DNA from: Aureimonas ureilytica DSM 18598 = NBRC 106430
GTDB lineage: Bacteria > Pseudomonadota > Alphaproteobacteria > Rhizobiales > Rhizobiaceae
DNA: 64,000 bases
Direction of reading: 5' to 3'
NCBI RefSeq assembly: GCF_000382705.1
Contig: NZ_ARQE01000001.1
Span: 725,551 to 789,550, forward strand
The notes below the pieces were generated by a model, which searched no databases, had not been told where the DNA came from, and worked only from the letters and a program-made list of their open reading frames with translations. The translations under genes were made by a program, and so were the position numbers. How positions within the stretch are numbered: position 1 is the first letter of the stretch; the number at the start of each line of letters is the position of its first letter. Shown piece after piece: positions 1 through 8,159 of the stretch.

Positions 1-1
1 A

Positions 2-193
2 AGCTTCGAGGAGGCGCTGATCCTCGCCGTCAACCTCGGCGAGGACGCCGACACGGTCGGTGCCGTCACCGGCCAGATCGCCGGCGCCCTCCATGGCGCC
101 TCCGCCATCCCCGCGCGCTGGCTGGACCGGCTCGCCTGGCGCGAGGAGATCGAGACCGTGGCGGACAGGCTGATCGGCCGGGGCCGCGAATAA
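2..193 (+). CDS. ADP-ribosylglycohydrolase family protein, 3' end only
   Basis: The window opens inside this gene; the last 63 codons are visible and end at TAA. The segment contains the DraG/ARH signature [20 protein letters not shown], whose aspartates bind the metal ions that cleave ADP-ribose from proteins or small molecules. The frame is open to the window edge, so the start and N-terminal motif are not seen. It lies left of the integrase and could be either cargo of the integrated element or flanking chromosome. The family call is firm; the substrate cannot be told. Confidence 0.85.
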   Translation, partial: SFEEALILAVNLGEDADTVGAVTGQIAGALHGASAIPARWLDRLAWREEIETVADRLIGRGRE

Positions 194-249
194 ACCCCTG
201 CATCTGCGATCGACCGTTGCGGACTGATTCTCGCAGGCGCTTCAGAGCC

Positions 250-1773
250 CTAGCTTCGTTCGAGGATCAAACTTGGGATCTTCTCCATTTCCCGGCGCAT
301 GGCTGAAACCGGGTGAGCGCCATATCGGTCTCCCACCTTGTTCGGCGCATGTCCGACCATGGCATCAACGATGTCGAGACGCAGATCATAGCGCCGGCCC
401 ATGGTCTTGAAGCGGTGGCGCCACGAATGATTGGGAGCCAGACGCGGATCTTTCAGACCAAGGCTTCGAACCCAGCGTCCGATGACCTTCAAGCCATTGC
501 CCCCACGTCGACCGAAGGTATCGGGCGGCAGGTCCACGAACAGCGGGCCCGACTTCGTCGTCTGCACGAAAACCAGGAAGCCGTTCTCCAGCAGAGCGGA
601 ATGAACGGGAACAGTACGTTCCGAACTGGCGGTCTTGAGGTCTCCCGCTTCGGCGGAAAATCTCATCACCCAGATGCCTTCGTGCTGAAAAACGTCCTCG
701 CGACGCAACTGGCAGACCTCCGAAACACGGGCACCGGAATAGGCGCACAGCCACGGCACCCACCGCAGAACCGGTTTTCGTTCCGAAAGCGAAGCCTTGA
801 GCACGGTCACGGCCTCCTCCTCGGTGAAGTCGCGCCGCGCGTCGGCCGCGACCTTCTTCACCGTCACCGTCACCTTCTCGGCAGGATTGCCGTCAAGCTT
901 TCGGTTCTCGACTGCGATTTGCAGAATGGCCCGGATCGGGGCGAGCTTGGCATCGCGGATGGTCTTCGTGGAACGGCCAGCTTCCAGAAGGGACTGCTTC
1001 CACCGGATGAAGTCGTCCGGCGTCAGGCGGCCGGCCTCACGGTGGCCGACGAAGGTGGCGAACTCGTTCATGATGCGCCGCCATTCGTATTGCGTCTTTT
1101 CCCGGGGCCTGCGCTCCAGAACCCAAAGCTTCAGGGCGTCGTCGAAGCTCAGCGCGCTCTTCGGCAGGGCGGGCGCAGACGTCATGGGGAGAGCCGTTCG
1201 TTCGGACGAGACGAACGTCACCCCCGGTTCGCCGCGTGCCTGCGCGGCAAGGGCAAGACTGGCCCTTTGCAGAACCAGGGCGACGGCCCTCGCCAGCTTC
1301 CCTCGGCTCTCGCCATCGGTGATGAGCCCTCGACCCTGCAGCAGCGTATCGGCACCTTCGAACGCCAGGGCCTCCATCTCGCGCCGTTTCACGCCATCGA
1401 CATCGATCTCGCCGAGGGGATGGGAGAGCTCATCAGCGGTGGGCGGACGCCAGAGGTTTTCGAATAGATCCGTCCGCCAGCGGGTCTGCTGGCTGGGTTC
1501 GTCCCGATGCAGCTCGATCCATCGATCGAAGAGGTCGCGGGCGATCTCAGCTGCCTCGCGCTCGGTGAGCTTGGTGGTCCCCGCCCGCAGCGTCGCCCAG
1601 CGGGCATCGATCTCGGCAAGGGCCATCGCGTGCAGCCGCTTCGCCTCGCCGGCATCCTTCGTCTTCAGGCTAAGCAGTTCTTCGCGCTTGCCGATTATCG
1701 GAATGAGATCGGCAGGCACGCGTCGCCGCAGCCAGTACATGCCAGTCTTGGGATGCTTGAACGGACGCGCCAT
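250..1773 (-). CDS. tyrosine recombinase / site-specific integrase
   Basis: About 507 residues. The N-terminal MARPFKHPKTGMYWLRRRVP is typical of phage- and island-type integrases with a DUF6538-like N-terminal arm. The catalytic domain holds the expected tetrad: Arg in YSGARVSEVCQLRREDV, His-x-x-Arg in NHSWRHRFKTMGRR, a second His in VGHAPNKVGDRYG and the nucleophile Tyr in the same motif. I prefer the ATG at 1773 because the family normally begins MARP; an in-frame ATG at 1785 adds four residues, and neither has a clear ribosome binding site. The gene begins about 100 bp past the 3' end of tRNA-Leu, the usual place for an island integrase. The frame is intact, so the enzyme may be active. 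Confidence 0.93.
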   Translation of the reverse strand: MARPFKHPKTGMYWLRRRVPADLIPIIGKREELLSLKTKDAGEAKRLHAMALAEIDARWATLRAGTTKLTEREAAEIARDLFDRWIELHRDEPSQQTRWRTDLFENLWRPPTADELSHPLGEIDVDGVKRREMEALAFEGADTLLQGRGLITDGESRGKLARAVALVLQRASLALAAQARGEPGVTFVSSERTALPMTSAPALPKSALSFDDALKLWVLERRPREKTQYEWRRIMNEFATFVGHREAGRLTPDDFIRWKQSLLEAGRSTKTIRDAKLAPIRAILQIAVENRKLDGNPAEKVTVTVKKVAADARRDFTEEEAVTVLKASLSERKPVLRWVPWLCAYSGARVSEVCQLRREDVFQHEGIWVMRFSAEAGDLKTASSERTVPVHSALLENGFLVFVQTTKSGPLFVDLPPDTFGRRGGNGLKVIGRWVRSLGLKDPRLAPNHSWRHRFKTMGRRYDLRLDIVDAMVGHAPNKVGDRYGAHPVSAMRREMEKIPSLILERS

Positions 1774-1786
1774 GCACAGGACCATT

Positions 1787-1811
1787 GTGTATCACCCGTG
1801 TGTATCACTCG
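1787..1811. repeat. short direct repeat in the integrase promoter region
   Basis: The 9-bp word GTGTATCAC occurs at 1787-1795 and again at 1800-1808, a 13-bp period, just upstream of the integrase start. Such direct repeats can be arm-type binding sites for an integrase or excisionase. Only the repeat is observed; the role is inference. Confidence 0.4.
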
Positions 1812-1872
1812 GGCGGCACTAAGTCTCTGTTTTTGCGGAAAACCTCACCAGCTCAACAGCTTAAGAGAGGAT

Positions 1873-1957
1873 TGGTGCCCAGGAAAGGACTCGAACCTTC
1901 ACGCCTCGCGGCACACGGACCTGAACCGTGCGCGTCTACCAATTCCGCCACCTGGGC
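1873..1957 (-). tRNA. tRNA-Leu (anticodon CAG)
   Basis: Read on the minus strand the gene is 85 nt including the encoded CCA. The acceptor arms GCCCAGG and CCTGGGC pair over 7 bp, with discriminator A and then CCA. The anticodon arm is CACGG-TTCAGGT-CCGTG, giving anticodon CAG. A long variable arm (TGCCGCGAGGCGT region) and T-arm GGTTCGAGTCC follow, as expected of a type II leucine tRNA. The 3' end faces the integrase, so this tRNA is the likely attachment site of the element to the left; its sequence is complete and functional. Confidence 0.96.
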
Positions 1958-2326
1958 ACGAGCGGTTCAATACGGGGGCGGCTCGGCCGTGTCAATCGCG
2001 TTCACGTCGGAAATGTGAAACTCGGGCGAAAGAAGGGGCGGTGGACGATGGGGGAAGGCAGGTTCGATCTGTTAAGTCATTGAATCTTCTGGTCTTGATG
2101 AGGCGGCGGCGGCGCGGCGGACTTTCGTTGGCGCGAGCGCTGGGCTGGCCGGATGGCCGAGGAGCGGGGCGGGCCGGGGCGAATCAGGGTTGGCGGGGTG
2201 GCGGCGAAAGGCTTTTGCGACGCGGCTTCTTTTCCGATTCATGCATTGCCGCTAAAGCAATGCGCGACAGATGGGCGGGGCGCCGGGTTCGAGCTTGCGG
2301 GCCCCCTTTTACGAGGCGATGAGGTC
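1958..2326. other. intergenic region between tRNA-Leu and the NDUFA9-like gene
   Basis: 369 bp without a convincing gene. The one clear structure is a perfect inverted repeat, GCATTGC-CGCTAAA-GCAATGC, at 2243-2263, about 64 bp before the downstream start codon. It could be an operator or an mRNA hairpin. The tRNA promoter must lie in the left part but I cannot point to good boxes. Confidence 0.5.
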
Positions 2327-3352
2327 ATGGCAGTCGATACGAAGAAGCAGATCACGGTGTTCGGGGGATCGGGCTTCCTCGGCCGCTACGTCGTCCATGC
2401 CCTCGCCAAGCGCGGCCATCGCATCCGCGTCGCCTGCCGCCGGCCCGATCTCGCCTATCACCTGCAGATCGCCGGCACGCTCGGCCAGATCCAGGCCGTG
2501 CAGGCGAACCTGCGTTATCCCTGGTCGATTGACCGCGCGATGGACGAGGCCGACCATGTGGTCAATCTCGTCGGCATCCTGGCCGAGGCCGGCAAGCAGA
2601 ACTTCACGCAGCTGCAGGCCGAGGGCGCGGGGCTGATCGCCGAGGGCGCGGCCAAGCGGGGCATCGGCATGGTGCAGATGTCGGCGATCGGCGCCGATCC
2701 GCAGTCGCGCTCCGAATATGCGCGCACCAAGGCCGAAGGCGAGGCGCGCGTCTTCGCCGCCCGGCCGGACGCCGTGGTGCTGCGTCCCTCCCTCGTCTTC
2801 GGCATGGAGGATCAGTTCTTCAACCGCTTCGCCAACATGGCGCGCCTGTCGCCGGTCCTGCCGCTGATCGGCGGCGGCAAGACGCGCTTCCAGCCCGTCT
2901 TCGTCAACGACGTGGCGCTCGCCGTCGCCGACGCGGTGGAAGGCAAGGTCGCGGGCGGGCGCGTCTACGAGCTCGGCGGCCCCAGCGTCCTCACCTTCCG
3001 CGAGATGATGGAAGAGATGCTGCGCGTCGTGGAGCGCCGCCGTCGCTTCGTCGACATTTCCTTCGGCACGGCCGCCTCGCTCGCCAATCTCCTCGGCAAG
3101 CTGCCGGGCGCGCCGCTGACGCCCGATCAGGTCGAGCAGCTCCAGAACGACAATGTCGTGTCCGAGGCCGCCATTCGCGAAGGGCGCACCTTCCAGGCCT
3201 TCGGCCTCGCCCCGCGCACGCTGGAATCCGTTCTGCCGACCTATCTCGTCCGCTTCCGGCCGCAGGGCCAGTTCTCCAAGCCGCAGCCCCATGACGACCG
3301 CCCGGCCGAAGACACATCGCTGCCGGGCGACCGGGGCGTCGCCAAGCCCTGA
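2327..3352 (+). CDS. complex I NDUFA9-family NAD(P)-binding protein
   Basis: 341 residues. An atypical short-chain dehydrogenase/epimerase fold with nucleotide-binding motif VFGGSGFLGRYVV at residues about 10-22. The rest matches the bacterial NDUFA9-like group found beside alphaproteobacterial respiratory genes, a Rossmann protein thought to help complex I assembly or quinone biology. The start chosen is the ATG at 2327 (MAVDTKKQITVFGG), preceded by GAGGCGATGAGG; upstream in-frame codons are not protein-like. It is a single gene closed by a strong terminator. A general NAD-dependent epimerase is the alternative reading. Confidence 0.85.
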   Translation: MAVDTKKQITVFGGSGFLGRYVVHALAKRGHRIRVACRRPDLAYHLQIAGTLGQIQAVQANLRYPWSIDRAMDEADHVVNLVGILAEAGKQNFTQLQAEGAGLIAEGAAKRGIGMVQMSAIGADPQSRSEYARTKAEGEARVFAARPDAVVLRPSLVFGMEDQFFNRFANMARLSPVLPLIGGGKTRFQPVFVNDVALAVADAVEGKVAGGRVYELGGPSVLTFREMMEEMLRVVERRRRFVDISFGTAASLANLLGKLPGAPLTPDQVEQLQNDNVVSEAAIREGRTFQAFGLAPRTLESVLPTYLVRFRPQGQFSKPQPHDDRPAEDTSLPGDRGVAKP

Positions 3353-3380
3353 ACGTTCGGCGGGTTTTGAATGTGAAAAA

Positions 3381-3404
3381 GGAGGGCGCGAGCCCTCCAT
3401 TTTT
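3381..3404 (+). terminator. intrinsic terminator, probably bidirectional
   Basis: Perfect 7-bp stem GGAGGGC-GCGA-GCCCTCC followed by ATTTTT. It is preceded by five A residues, so it also works for the converging uppP gene. Confidence 0.88.
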
Positions 3405-3430
3405 AATTGTCTCATTTTGATGCGCTCCGG

Positions 3431-4237
3431 TCAGCGCAAGGCCAGAAGCACGCCGATGCCGATCGAGCCGACGACGATCCGCCACCACGCGAACGGGGCG
3501 AAGCCGTAGCGGGAGACGAAGCTGAGGAGCGAGCGGACCACCACGAGGGCGGAGAAGAAGGCCATCACGAAGCCGATCGTGATCGTCACCGCGTCGTCGG
3601 CGTTCAGCGACTTGTAGTTCTTCAGGAGATCGAAGGCGAAGGCGCCGGCCATGGTGGGCATGGCGAGAAAGAAGGAGAACTCGGCCGCCGAGCGCTTGTC
3701 GGTGCCGAGCAAGAGGGCGCCGGCGATCGTCGAGCCCGAGCGCGACGTGCCGGGGATCATGGCGAGGCACTGGAAGAAGCCGATCTTCAGGCAGAGCGAG
3801 AGCGGATAGGATTCGATGTCGGTGTAGCGCGGCTCGCGCGGAATGCGGTCGATGACGAGAAGGGCGACGCCGCCGACGAGCAGCGCCACGCAGATCACCA
3901 TCGGCGTTTCGAACAGGACGCCCTTGATGAAGTCGTGCGCGAGCGCGCCGATCACCGCCGCCGGCAGGAAGGCGACGAGAATGCCGAGAATGAAATGGCG
4001 CGAGCGGGGCGAGGAGGGCAGCGTCACGGCCAGATGCCAGAGCTTGCCGAAATAGACCGACAGGACGGCGAGCACGGCGCCGAGCTGGATCAGCACTTCG
4101 AACGTGTTGGCGGTGGACTTGAAGCCCATCAACTCGCTGGCGAGAAGGAGGTGGCCCGTAGAGGAAACCGGGATGAACTCGGTCAGACCCTCGATCAGGC
4201 CGAGAACCAAGGCTTCGAAGATTTGGATAGTGTCCAT
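3431..4237 (-). CDS. uppP: undecaprenyl-diphosphatase UppP (BacA)
   Basis: 268 residues, the normal length. It dephosphorylates undecaprenyl pyrophosphate in the inner membrane to recycle the lipid carrier for peptidoglycan and other envelope polymers. Both family signatures are present: [17 protein letters not shown] near residue 15 (the Glu-rich catalytic motif) and [10 protein letters not shown] in the middle. About eight hydrophobic segments follow. I chose [10 protein letters not shown] (4237) as start because UppP proteins begin this way; an upstream in-frame ATG at 4279 adds 14 polar residues with no family support. It converges on the NDUFA9-like gene and shares its terminator. Confidence 0.95.
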   Translation of the reverse strand: MDTIQIFEALVLGLIEGLTEFIPVSSTGHLLLASELMGFKSTANTFEVLIQLGAVLAVLSVYFGKLWHLAVTLPSSPRSRHFILGILVAFLPAAVIGALAHDFIKGVLFETPMVICVALLVGGVALLVIDRIPREPRYTDIESYPLSLCLKIGFFQCLAMIPGTSRSGSTIAGALLLGTDKRSAAEFSFFLAMPTMAGAFAFDLLKNYKSLNADDAVTITIGFVMAFFSALVVVRSLLSFVSRYGFAPFAWWRIVVGSIGIGVLLALR

Positions 4238-4521
4238 GAAACGTCCTGAAGGGCGATGACCCGGAGTGCGGCGGCCCAAAGCGGTGCAGCCCCGAACGAG
4301 GCCCTAGCCGACGCTCCACTATGCCTTGCGAAGCTTTCGGCGGCATGACCGCGCTCACCCGTCTTGCGCATTCGAACGATTCGATTATGTGACCGCGCAG
4401 CCGTGGATCGCGCTTCTCTTCACGATCCGCCAATGTTTTGGGCCTTAGAATGGTCTGTCGCGGCTGCGCCGTTCGTCCATTGGGTCCGATCCGCCCGGAA
4501 GCATCGAGTTCTTCGCCTTTC

Positions 4522-5214
4522 ATGTTGACCCTCCATCATCATCCCATGTCCGCCGCTTCCCGCTTCGTGCGGCTGATTCTGGGCGAGTACGGCGAGCGCG
4601 CGGAACTGATGGACGAGCGCCCCTGGGAGCGACGACCGGAATTCCTGGCGCTGAACCCGGCGGCGACCGTGCCGGTCCTGGTGGAGGACAACGGCCTGCC
4701 GATCGTCGGCGGCATGGTGGCGGCCGAATATCTCGACGAGACGCGCGGCGCCTTCCAGCGCGAGCGGCGCCTTCTGGCCGAGAAGCCGGCCGAGCGCGCC
4801 GAGATCCGCCGCCTCACCGAATGGTTTCTCGGCAAGATGGATTCGGAAGTGACGCGCTATCTCGTTCGCGAGCGCGTGTTCAAGCTCGAGATGCGCGCCA
4901 ACGAGGGCGGCGGCTCGCCCGACGCCTCGGCGATCCGCGCCGCGCGCGCCAATCTGAAGAACCACATGCGCTATATCGGCTGGCTCGCCGAAAGCCGGAA
5001 CTGGCTGTCGGGCCCCAAACTCTCCTATGCCGATCTCGCGGCCGCCTCGGCCGTGTCCATCCTCGACTATCTTGGCGAGGTCGCCTGGGACGAGGAGCCG
5101 GCCGCGAAAGACTGGTACATGCGCATGAAGTCGCGCCCGGCCTTCCGGCCGTTCCTCGCCGAGCGCGTGCGCGGCCTGCCCCCGGCGGCGCATTATCCCG
5201 AGCTGGATTTCTAG
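4522..5214 (+). CDS. glutathione S-transferase family protein
   Basis: 230 residues. The N-terminal thioredoxin-like domain (about 1-80) starts MLTLHHHPMSAASRFVRLIL and has the cis-proline segment NPAATVPVLVED that contacts glutathione. A helical C-terminal domain with SYADLAAASAVSILDYLGEV follows. Start at 4522 because a GST must begin within a few residues of the first beta strand; the open frame extends upstream without GST-like sequence. Catalytic class and substrate cannot be assigned; the N-terminal Ser in PMSAASR is a plausible active-site residue. It stands upstream of queG in the same direction, a pairing often seen in alphaproteobacteria. Confidence 0.88.
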   Translation: MLTLHHHPMSAASRFVRLILGEYGERAELMDERPWERRPEFLALNPAATVPVLVEDNGLPIVGGMVAAEYLDETRGAFQRERRLLAEKPAERAEIRRLTEWFLGKMDSEVTRYLVRERVFKLEMRANEGGGSPDASAIRAARANLKNHMRYIGWLAESRNWLSGPKLSYADLAAASAVSILDYLGEVAWDEEPAAKDWYMRMKSRPAFRPFLAERVRGLPPAAHYPELDF

Positions 5215-5333
5215 GAACCTCTTTCTGCTCCATCGGGCAACGAGGCCGATCGAGCGGCGACATCCGCTGCCGAGACACGGAGCGCGGCCCTGCGGCGCTG
5301 CCCTTTGGCGGCCGGATGGCCTATATGCCCCCC

Positions 5334-6548
5334 ATGGCCGATCCGCTTTCCCTTTCCGCGCTGAGGCGCTTTCTGGACGAGGACGCGCGCCGTCTCGGCT
5401 TTTCCGCGCTCGGCGTCGCGTCCGCGCGCGAACAGGGCCTGAGCGGAGCGCGGCTCGACGCCTTCATCGCCGACGGATTCCACGGCACGATGGGCTGGCT
5501 GCCCGAAACCGCCGAGCGCCGCCGCTCAGTGGACGCGCTCTGGCCCGAGGCCGAGGCGGTGATCGTGCTCGGCCTGAATTACGGGCCGGACGAGGACCCG
5601 CTGGCGCTCATGGGCCGGCCCGACCGGGGCGCGATCTCGGTCTATGCGCGCCACCGCGATTATCACGACGTCATCAAGGGCAAGCTGAAGGAACTCGCCG
5701 GCCGGCTGGTGGCGCGGGCTGGCACGCGCGCCGACGGGCGCCTGCACGACGCCAAGGTCTTCGTGGACACCGCGCCGCTCATGGAAAAGCCGCTCGGCGA
5801 GGCGGCCGGGCTCGGCTGGCAGGGCAAGCACACCAATCTCGTGTCGCGCGCCTTCGGCTCCTGGCTGTTTCTGGGCTCGATCGCGACCACGATCCCGCTC
5901 GCGCCCGACCGGGCGGGGCGCGACCTCTGCGGCTCCTGCCGCGCCTGTCAGGACGCCTGTCCGACGGCGGCCTTCCCCGAGCCCTATCGCCTGGATGCGC
6001 GGCGCTGCATCTCGTACCTGACGATCGAAACGCGCCGCCCGATCCCGCGCGAGTTCCGCGAGGCCATGGGCAATCGCATCTATGGCTGCGACGATTGTCT
6101 GGCGGTCTGCCCCTGGAACAAGTTCGCGCAGGAAGCCTCCGAGGCCAAGCTCCAGGCGCGCGAGGACCTGAAGGCGCCGGCGCTCGCCGATCTCCTCCAG
6201 CTCGACGACGCGGCCTTCCGGGCGCTGTTTTCCGGCTCGCCGGTGAAGCGCGTCGGGCGCGACAAGTTCGTGTCGAACTGCCTGATCGCCGCCGGCAACA
6301 GCGGCGACACGAGCTTCCTGCCCCTCGTGGAGCGCCATCTCGCCGACCCCGCGCCGCTGGTGCGCGCCATGGCGGTCTGGGCTCTGGCCCGGCTCGATGC
6401 GGCGCGCTTCACGGTTCTGCGCGCCGAGAGGCTGGCGGGGGAGGGGGACGCCACGGTGCGCGAGGAATGGGCCGCCGGTCCCGAGACGCGCCCCCTCGAA
6501 GCCAACCCGAACGAGACGACCACGATCTGCCAAAGGAGCCCGGCCTGA
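5334..6548 (+). CDS. queG: epoxyqueuosine reductase QueG
   Basis: 404 residues. It performs the last step of queuosine synthesis in tRNA, reducing epoxyqueuosine with a cobalamin and two [4Fe-4S] clusters. The ferredoxin-type cysteine sets are visible: CGSCRACQDACP and the later C in ARRCISYLTIE, then CDDCLAVCPWNKF. The C-terminal HEAT-like repeat (HLADPAPLVRAMAVWALARL) is characteristic. Start codon is uncertain: MADPLSLSAL at 5334 is the conserved beginning, but ATGs at 5316 and 5325 are in frame and none has a clear ribosome binding site. Its TGA overlaps the next start by one base. Confidence 0.94.
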   Translation: MADPLSLSALRRFLDEDARRLGFSALGVASAREQGLSGARLDAFIADGFHGTMGWLPETAERRRSVDALWPEAEAVIVLGLNYGPDEDPLALMGRPDRGAISVYARHRDYHDVIKGKLKELAGRLVARAGTRADGRLHDAKVFVDTAPLMEKPLGEAAGLGWQGKHTNLVSRAFGSWLFLGSIATTIPLAPDRAGRDLCGSCRACQDACPTAAFPEPYRLDARRCISYLTIETRRPIPREFREAMGNRIYGCDDCLAVCPWNKFAQEASEAKLQAREDLKAPALADLLQLDDAAFRALFSGSPVKRVGRDKFVSNCLIAAGNSGDTSFLPLVERHLADPAPLVRAMAVWALARLDAARFTVLRAERLAGEGDATVREEWAAGPETRPLEANPNETTTICQRSPA

Positions 6549-7441
6549 TGCCCCCGATCCCGACGCCCCGCCCGCTCGGCCCCGAGCCGACGCGCCTTTT
6601 CGTGTTCGGCTGCGGCTACAGCGCCGACCGCTTCGTGCGCGAGCTGCCGGAGGACGAGATCAGCGGCGTCACCACGCGCTCGGCGGAGAAGGCGAAGAGC
6701 TTCGCGGCACGCGGCCTGTCGCCCTTCCTGTTCGACGGCACGCGGCCGGGCGAGGGGATCGACGAGGCGCTGGCCGAGACCACGCATCTTCTCGTTTCGG
6801 TCGCGCCCGGCGAGGCGGGCGATCCGGTGCTGCGCCATCATGGCGAGACGATCGGCGCGCGGATGCCGCGCCTGCGCTGGATCGGGTATCTTTCCACCGT
6901 CGGTGTCTATGGCGATCACGACGGCGCCTGGGTGGACGAGACGGCGACGCTGCGCCCCGTCTCGACGCGCTCGCGCCAGCGGGTCGAGGCCGAAGCCGAC
7001 TGGCTGCTTCTGGCGCGCCGGCGCGGCACGCCGCTGTCCATCCTGCGCCTGTCGGGCATCTACGGGCCGGGGCGCAACGCCTTCGAGAACCTGCGCGCGG
7101 GCAAGGCGCGCCGGCTGGTGAAGCCGGGCCAGGTGTTCAACCGCATCCATGTCGCCGACATTGCCGGGGCGCTGCGGCTGCTGACAGCGCGTTGCGAGAA
7201 CGCCATCGTCAACGTCACCGACGACGAGCCCGCGCCGCCGCAGGACGTGGTCGCCTTCGCGGCCCGGATCGGCGGTTTCGACCTGCCGCCCGAGGTGGAT
7301 TTCGATTCGGCCGATCTCACGCCGATGGCACGTTCTTTCTACGGAGAGAACAAAAGGGTGAGAAACGAGCGTCTTAAATCGCTCGGATACGAATTTTTTT
7401 TCCCGACATTTCGTGAAGGGCTGGAAGCCCTGAAGCCCTGA
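6548..7441 (+). CDS. SDR-type NAD-dependent epimerase/dehydratase family protein
   Basis: 297 residues. The N-terminal nucleotide-binding segment LFVFGCGYSADRFV is a variant glycine motif. The centre carries YLSTVGVYGDHDGAWVDE, which in this subgroup replaces the usual YxxxK region, and ILRLSGIYGPGRNAFENL is typical of extended SDRs. Translationally coupled to queG (TGATG), suggesting co-expression. Proteins of this type are often called YeeZ-like; the substrate is unknown. The last 40 codons are richer in A/T than the rest of the gene, but the frame stays intact. Confidence 0.83.
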   Translation: MPPIPTPRPLGPEPTRLFVFGCGYSADRFVRELPEDEISGVTTRSAEKAKSFAARGLSPFLFDGTRPGEGIDEALAETTHLLVSVAPGEAGDPVLRHHGETIGARMPRLRWIGYLSTVGVYGDHDGAWVDETATLRPVSTRSRQRVEAEADWLLLARRRGTPLSILRLSGIYGPGRNAFENLRAGKARRLVKPGQVFNRIHVADIAGALRLLTARCENAIVNVTDDEPAPPQDVVAFAARIGGFDLPPEVDFDSADLTPMARSFYGENKRVRNERLKSLGYEFFFPTFREGLEALKP

Positions 7442-7609
7442 ATTGCAGGGGATTCGATCACCGATTATTTCATAAATATTTCATTAGGTTATTTTTCGTG
7501 ATGGAACCGTCCCTTTTTCGCCTTTTCCGGCCGGCACTCCGCCCTGGTCGAACGGCGGGGGCCACGAGGGGATTTCGTTAAGGAATTCAAAGGCTCGGCC
7601 CGCGCCCGT

Positions 7610-8026
7610 ATGAAACGGATCAGGTCCGGACATTTGAACGCAAGAACGCTCGTCGTGGCAGCTTCCACCTTGGCCACGCTCACTCTCCTCGCCACCCCCC
7701 AGGCGGCCGAGGCCGCCGGCAAGACCACCTGCGGGGGCGCCTCCTGGTATGCGCTGACATCGCGCACCGCGTCGGGCGAGAGAATGAACCCATCGGCCAT
7801 GACGGCGGCCCACAAGACGCTGCCGCTCGGCTCCAAGGTGAAGGTCACGAACCTGCGCAACAACCGCTCGGTGGTCGTTCGCATCAACGATCGCGGTCCC
7901 TTCATCAAGGGCCGGCTGATCGACCTTTCGAAGGGCGCCGCCGCCAAGCTCGGCTTCGTGTCCGCCGGCCACACCCGCGTTCAGATCGAGCCGGCCGACG
8001 GGTCGGGCACGATGAGCTGCGGCTGA
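7610..8026 (+). CDS. septal ring lytic transglycosylase RlpA family protein, secreted
   Basis: 138 residues. A signal peptide covers about residues 1-36 (KR-rich start, hydrophobic core [18 protein letters not shown] cleavage region). The mature part is a single double-psi beta-barrel of the RlpA type with [31 protein letters not shown] and the conserved [11 protein letters not shown], whose Asp is the likely catalytic acid. No SPOR domain and no lipobox Cys, so it is a short periplasmic version rather than full RlpA. Role by family: cleavage of denuded glycan strands, or a structural wall protein. Confidence 0.88.
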   Translation: MKRIRSGHLNARTLVVAASTLATLTLLATPQAAEAAGKTTCGGASWYALTSRTASGERMNPSAMTAAHKTLPLGSKVKVTNLRNNRSVVVRINDRGPFIKGRLIDLSKGAAAKLGFVSAGHTRVQIEPADGSGTMSCG

Positions 8027-8092
8027 GCCTTTTCGCCTGCCTTGAACTATTCCGTCCAGACCGCCGCTCGGCGGCTCGGGACGCGACCGAAC

Positions 8093-8127
8093 CGGGCGGC
8101 GCATGGCCGCCCGTTCATCCTTTTCCC
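8093..8127 (+). terminator. possible terminator after the RlpA-like gene
   Basis: 8-bp stem CGGGCGGC-GCATG-GCCGCCCG at 8093-8113 followed by the pyrimidine-rich TTCATCCTTTTCCC. The T-run is interrupted, so termination strength is uncertain. Confidence 0.45.
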
Positions 8128-8159
8128 GGTTTCCGTCCTCCGCCCCGGCGGGCCGCTTG

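Noticed and set aside
194-249. Left attachment site for the integrase
   Set aside because: I compared the gap between the ADP-ribosylglycohydrolase stop and the integrase with the tRNA-Leu 3' end and found no matching repeat.
313-1822. Two plus-strand open frames across the integrase gene
   Set aside because: Antisense to an integrase with complete catalytic motifs; composition not protein-like.
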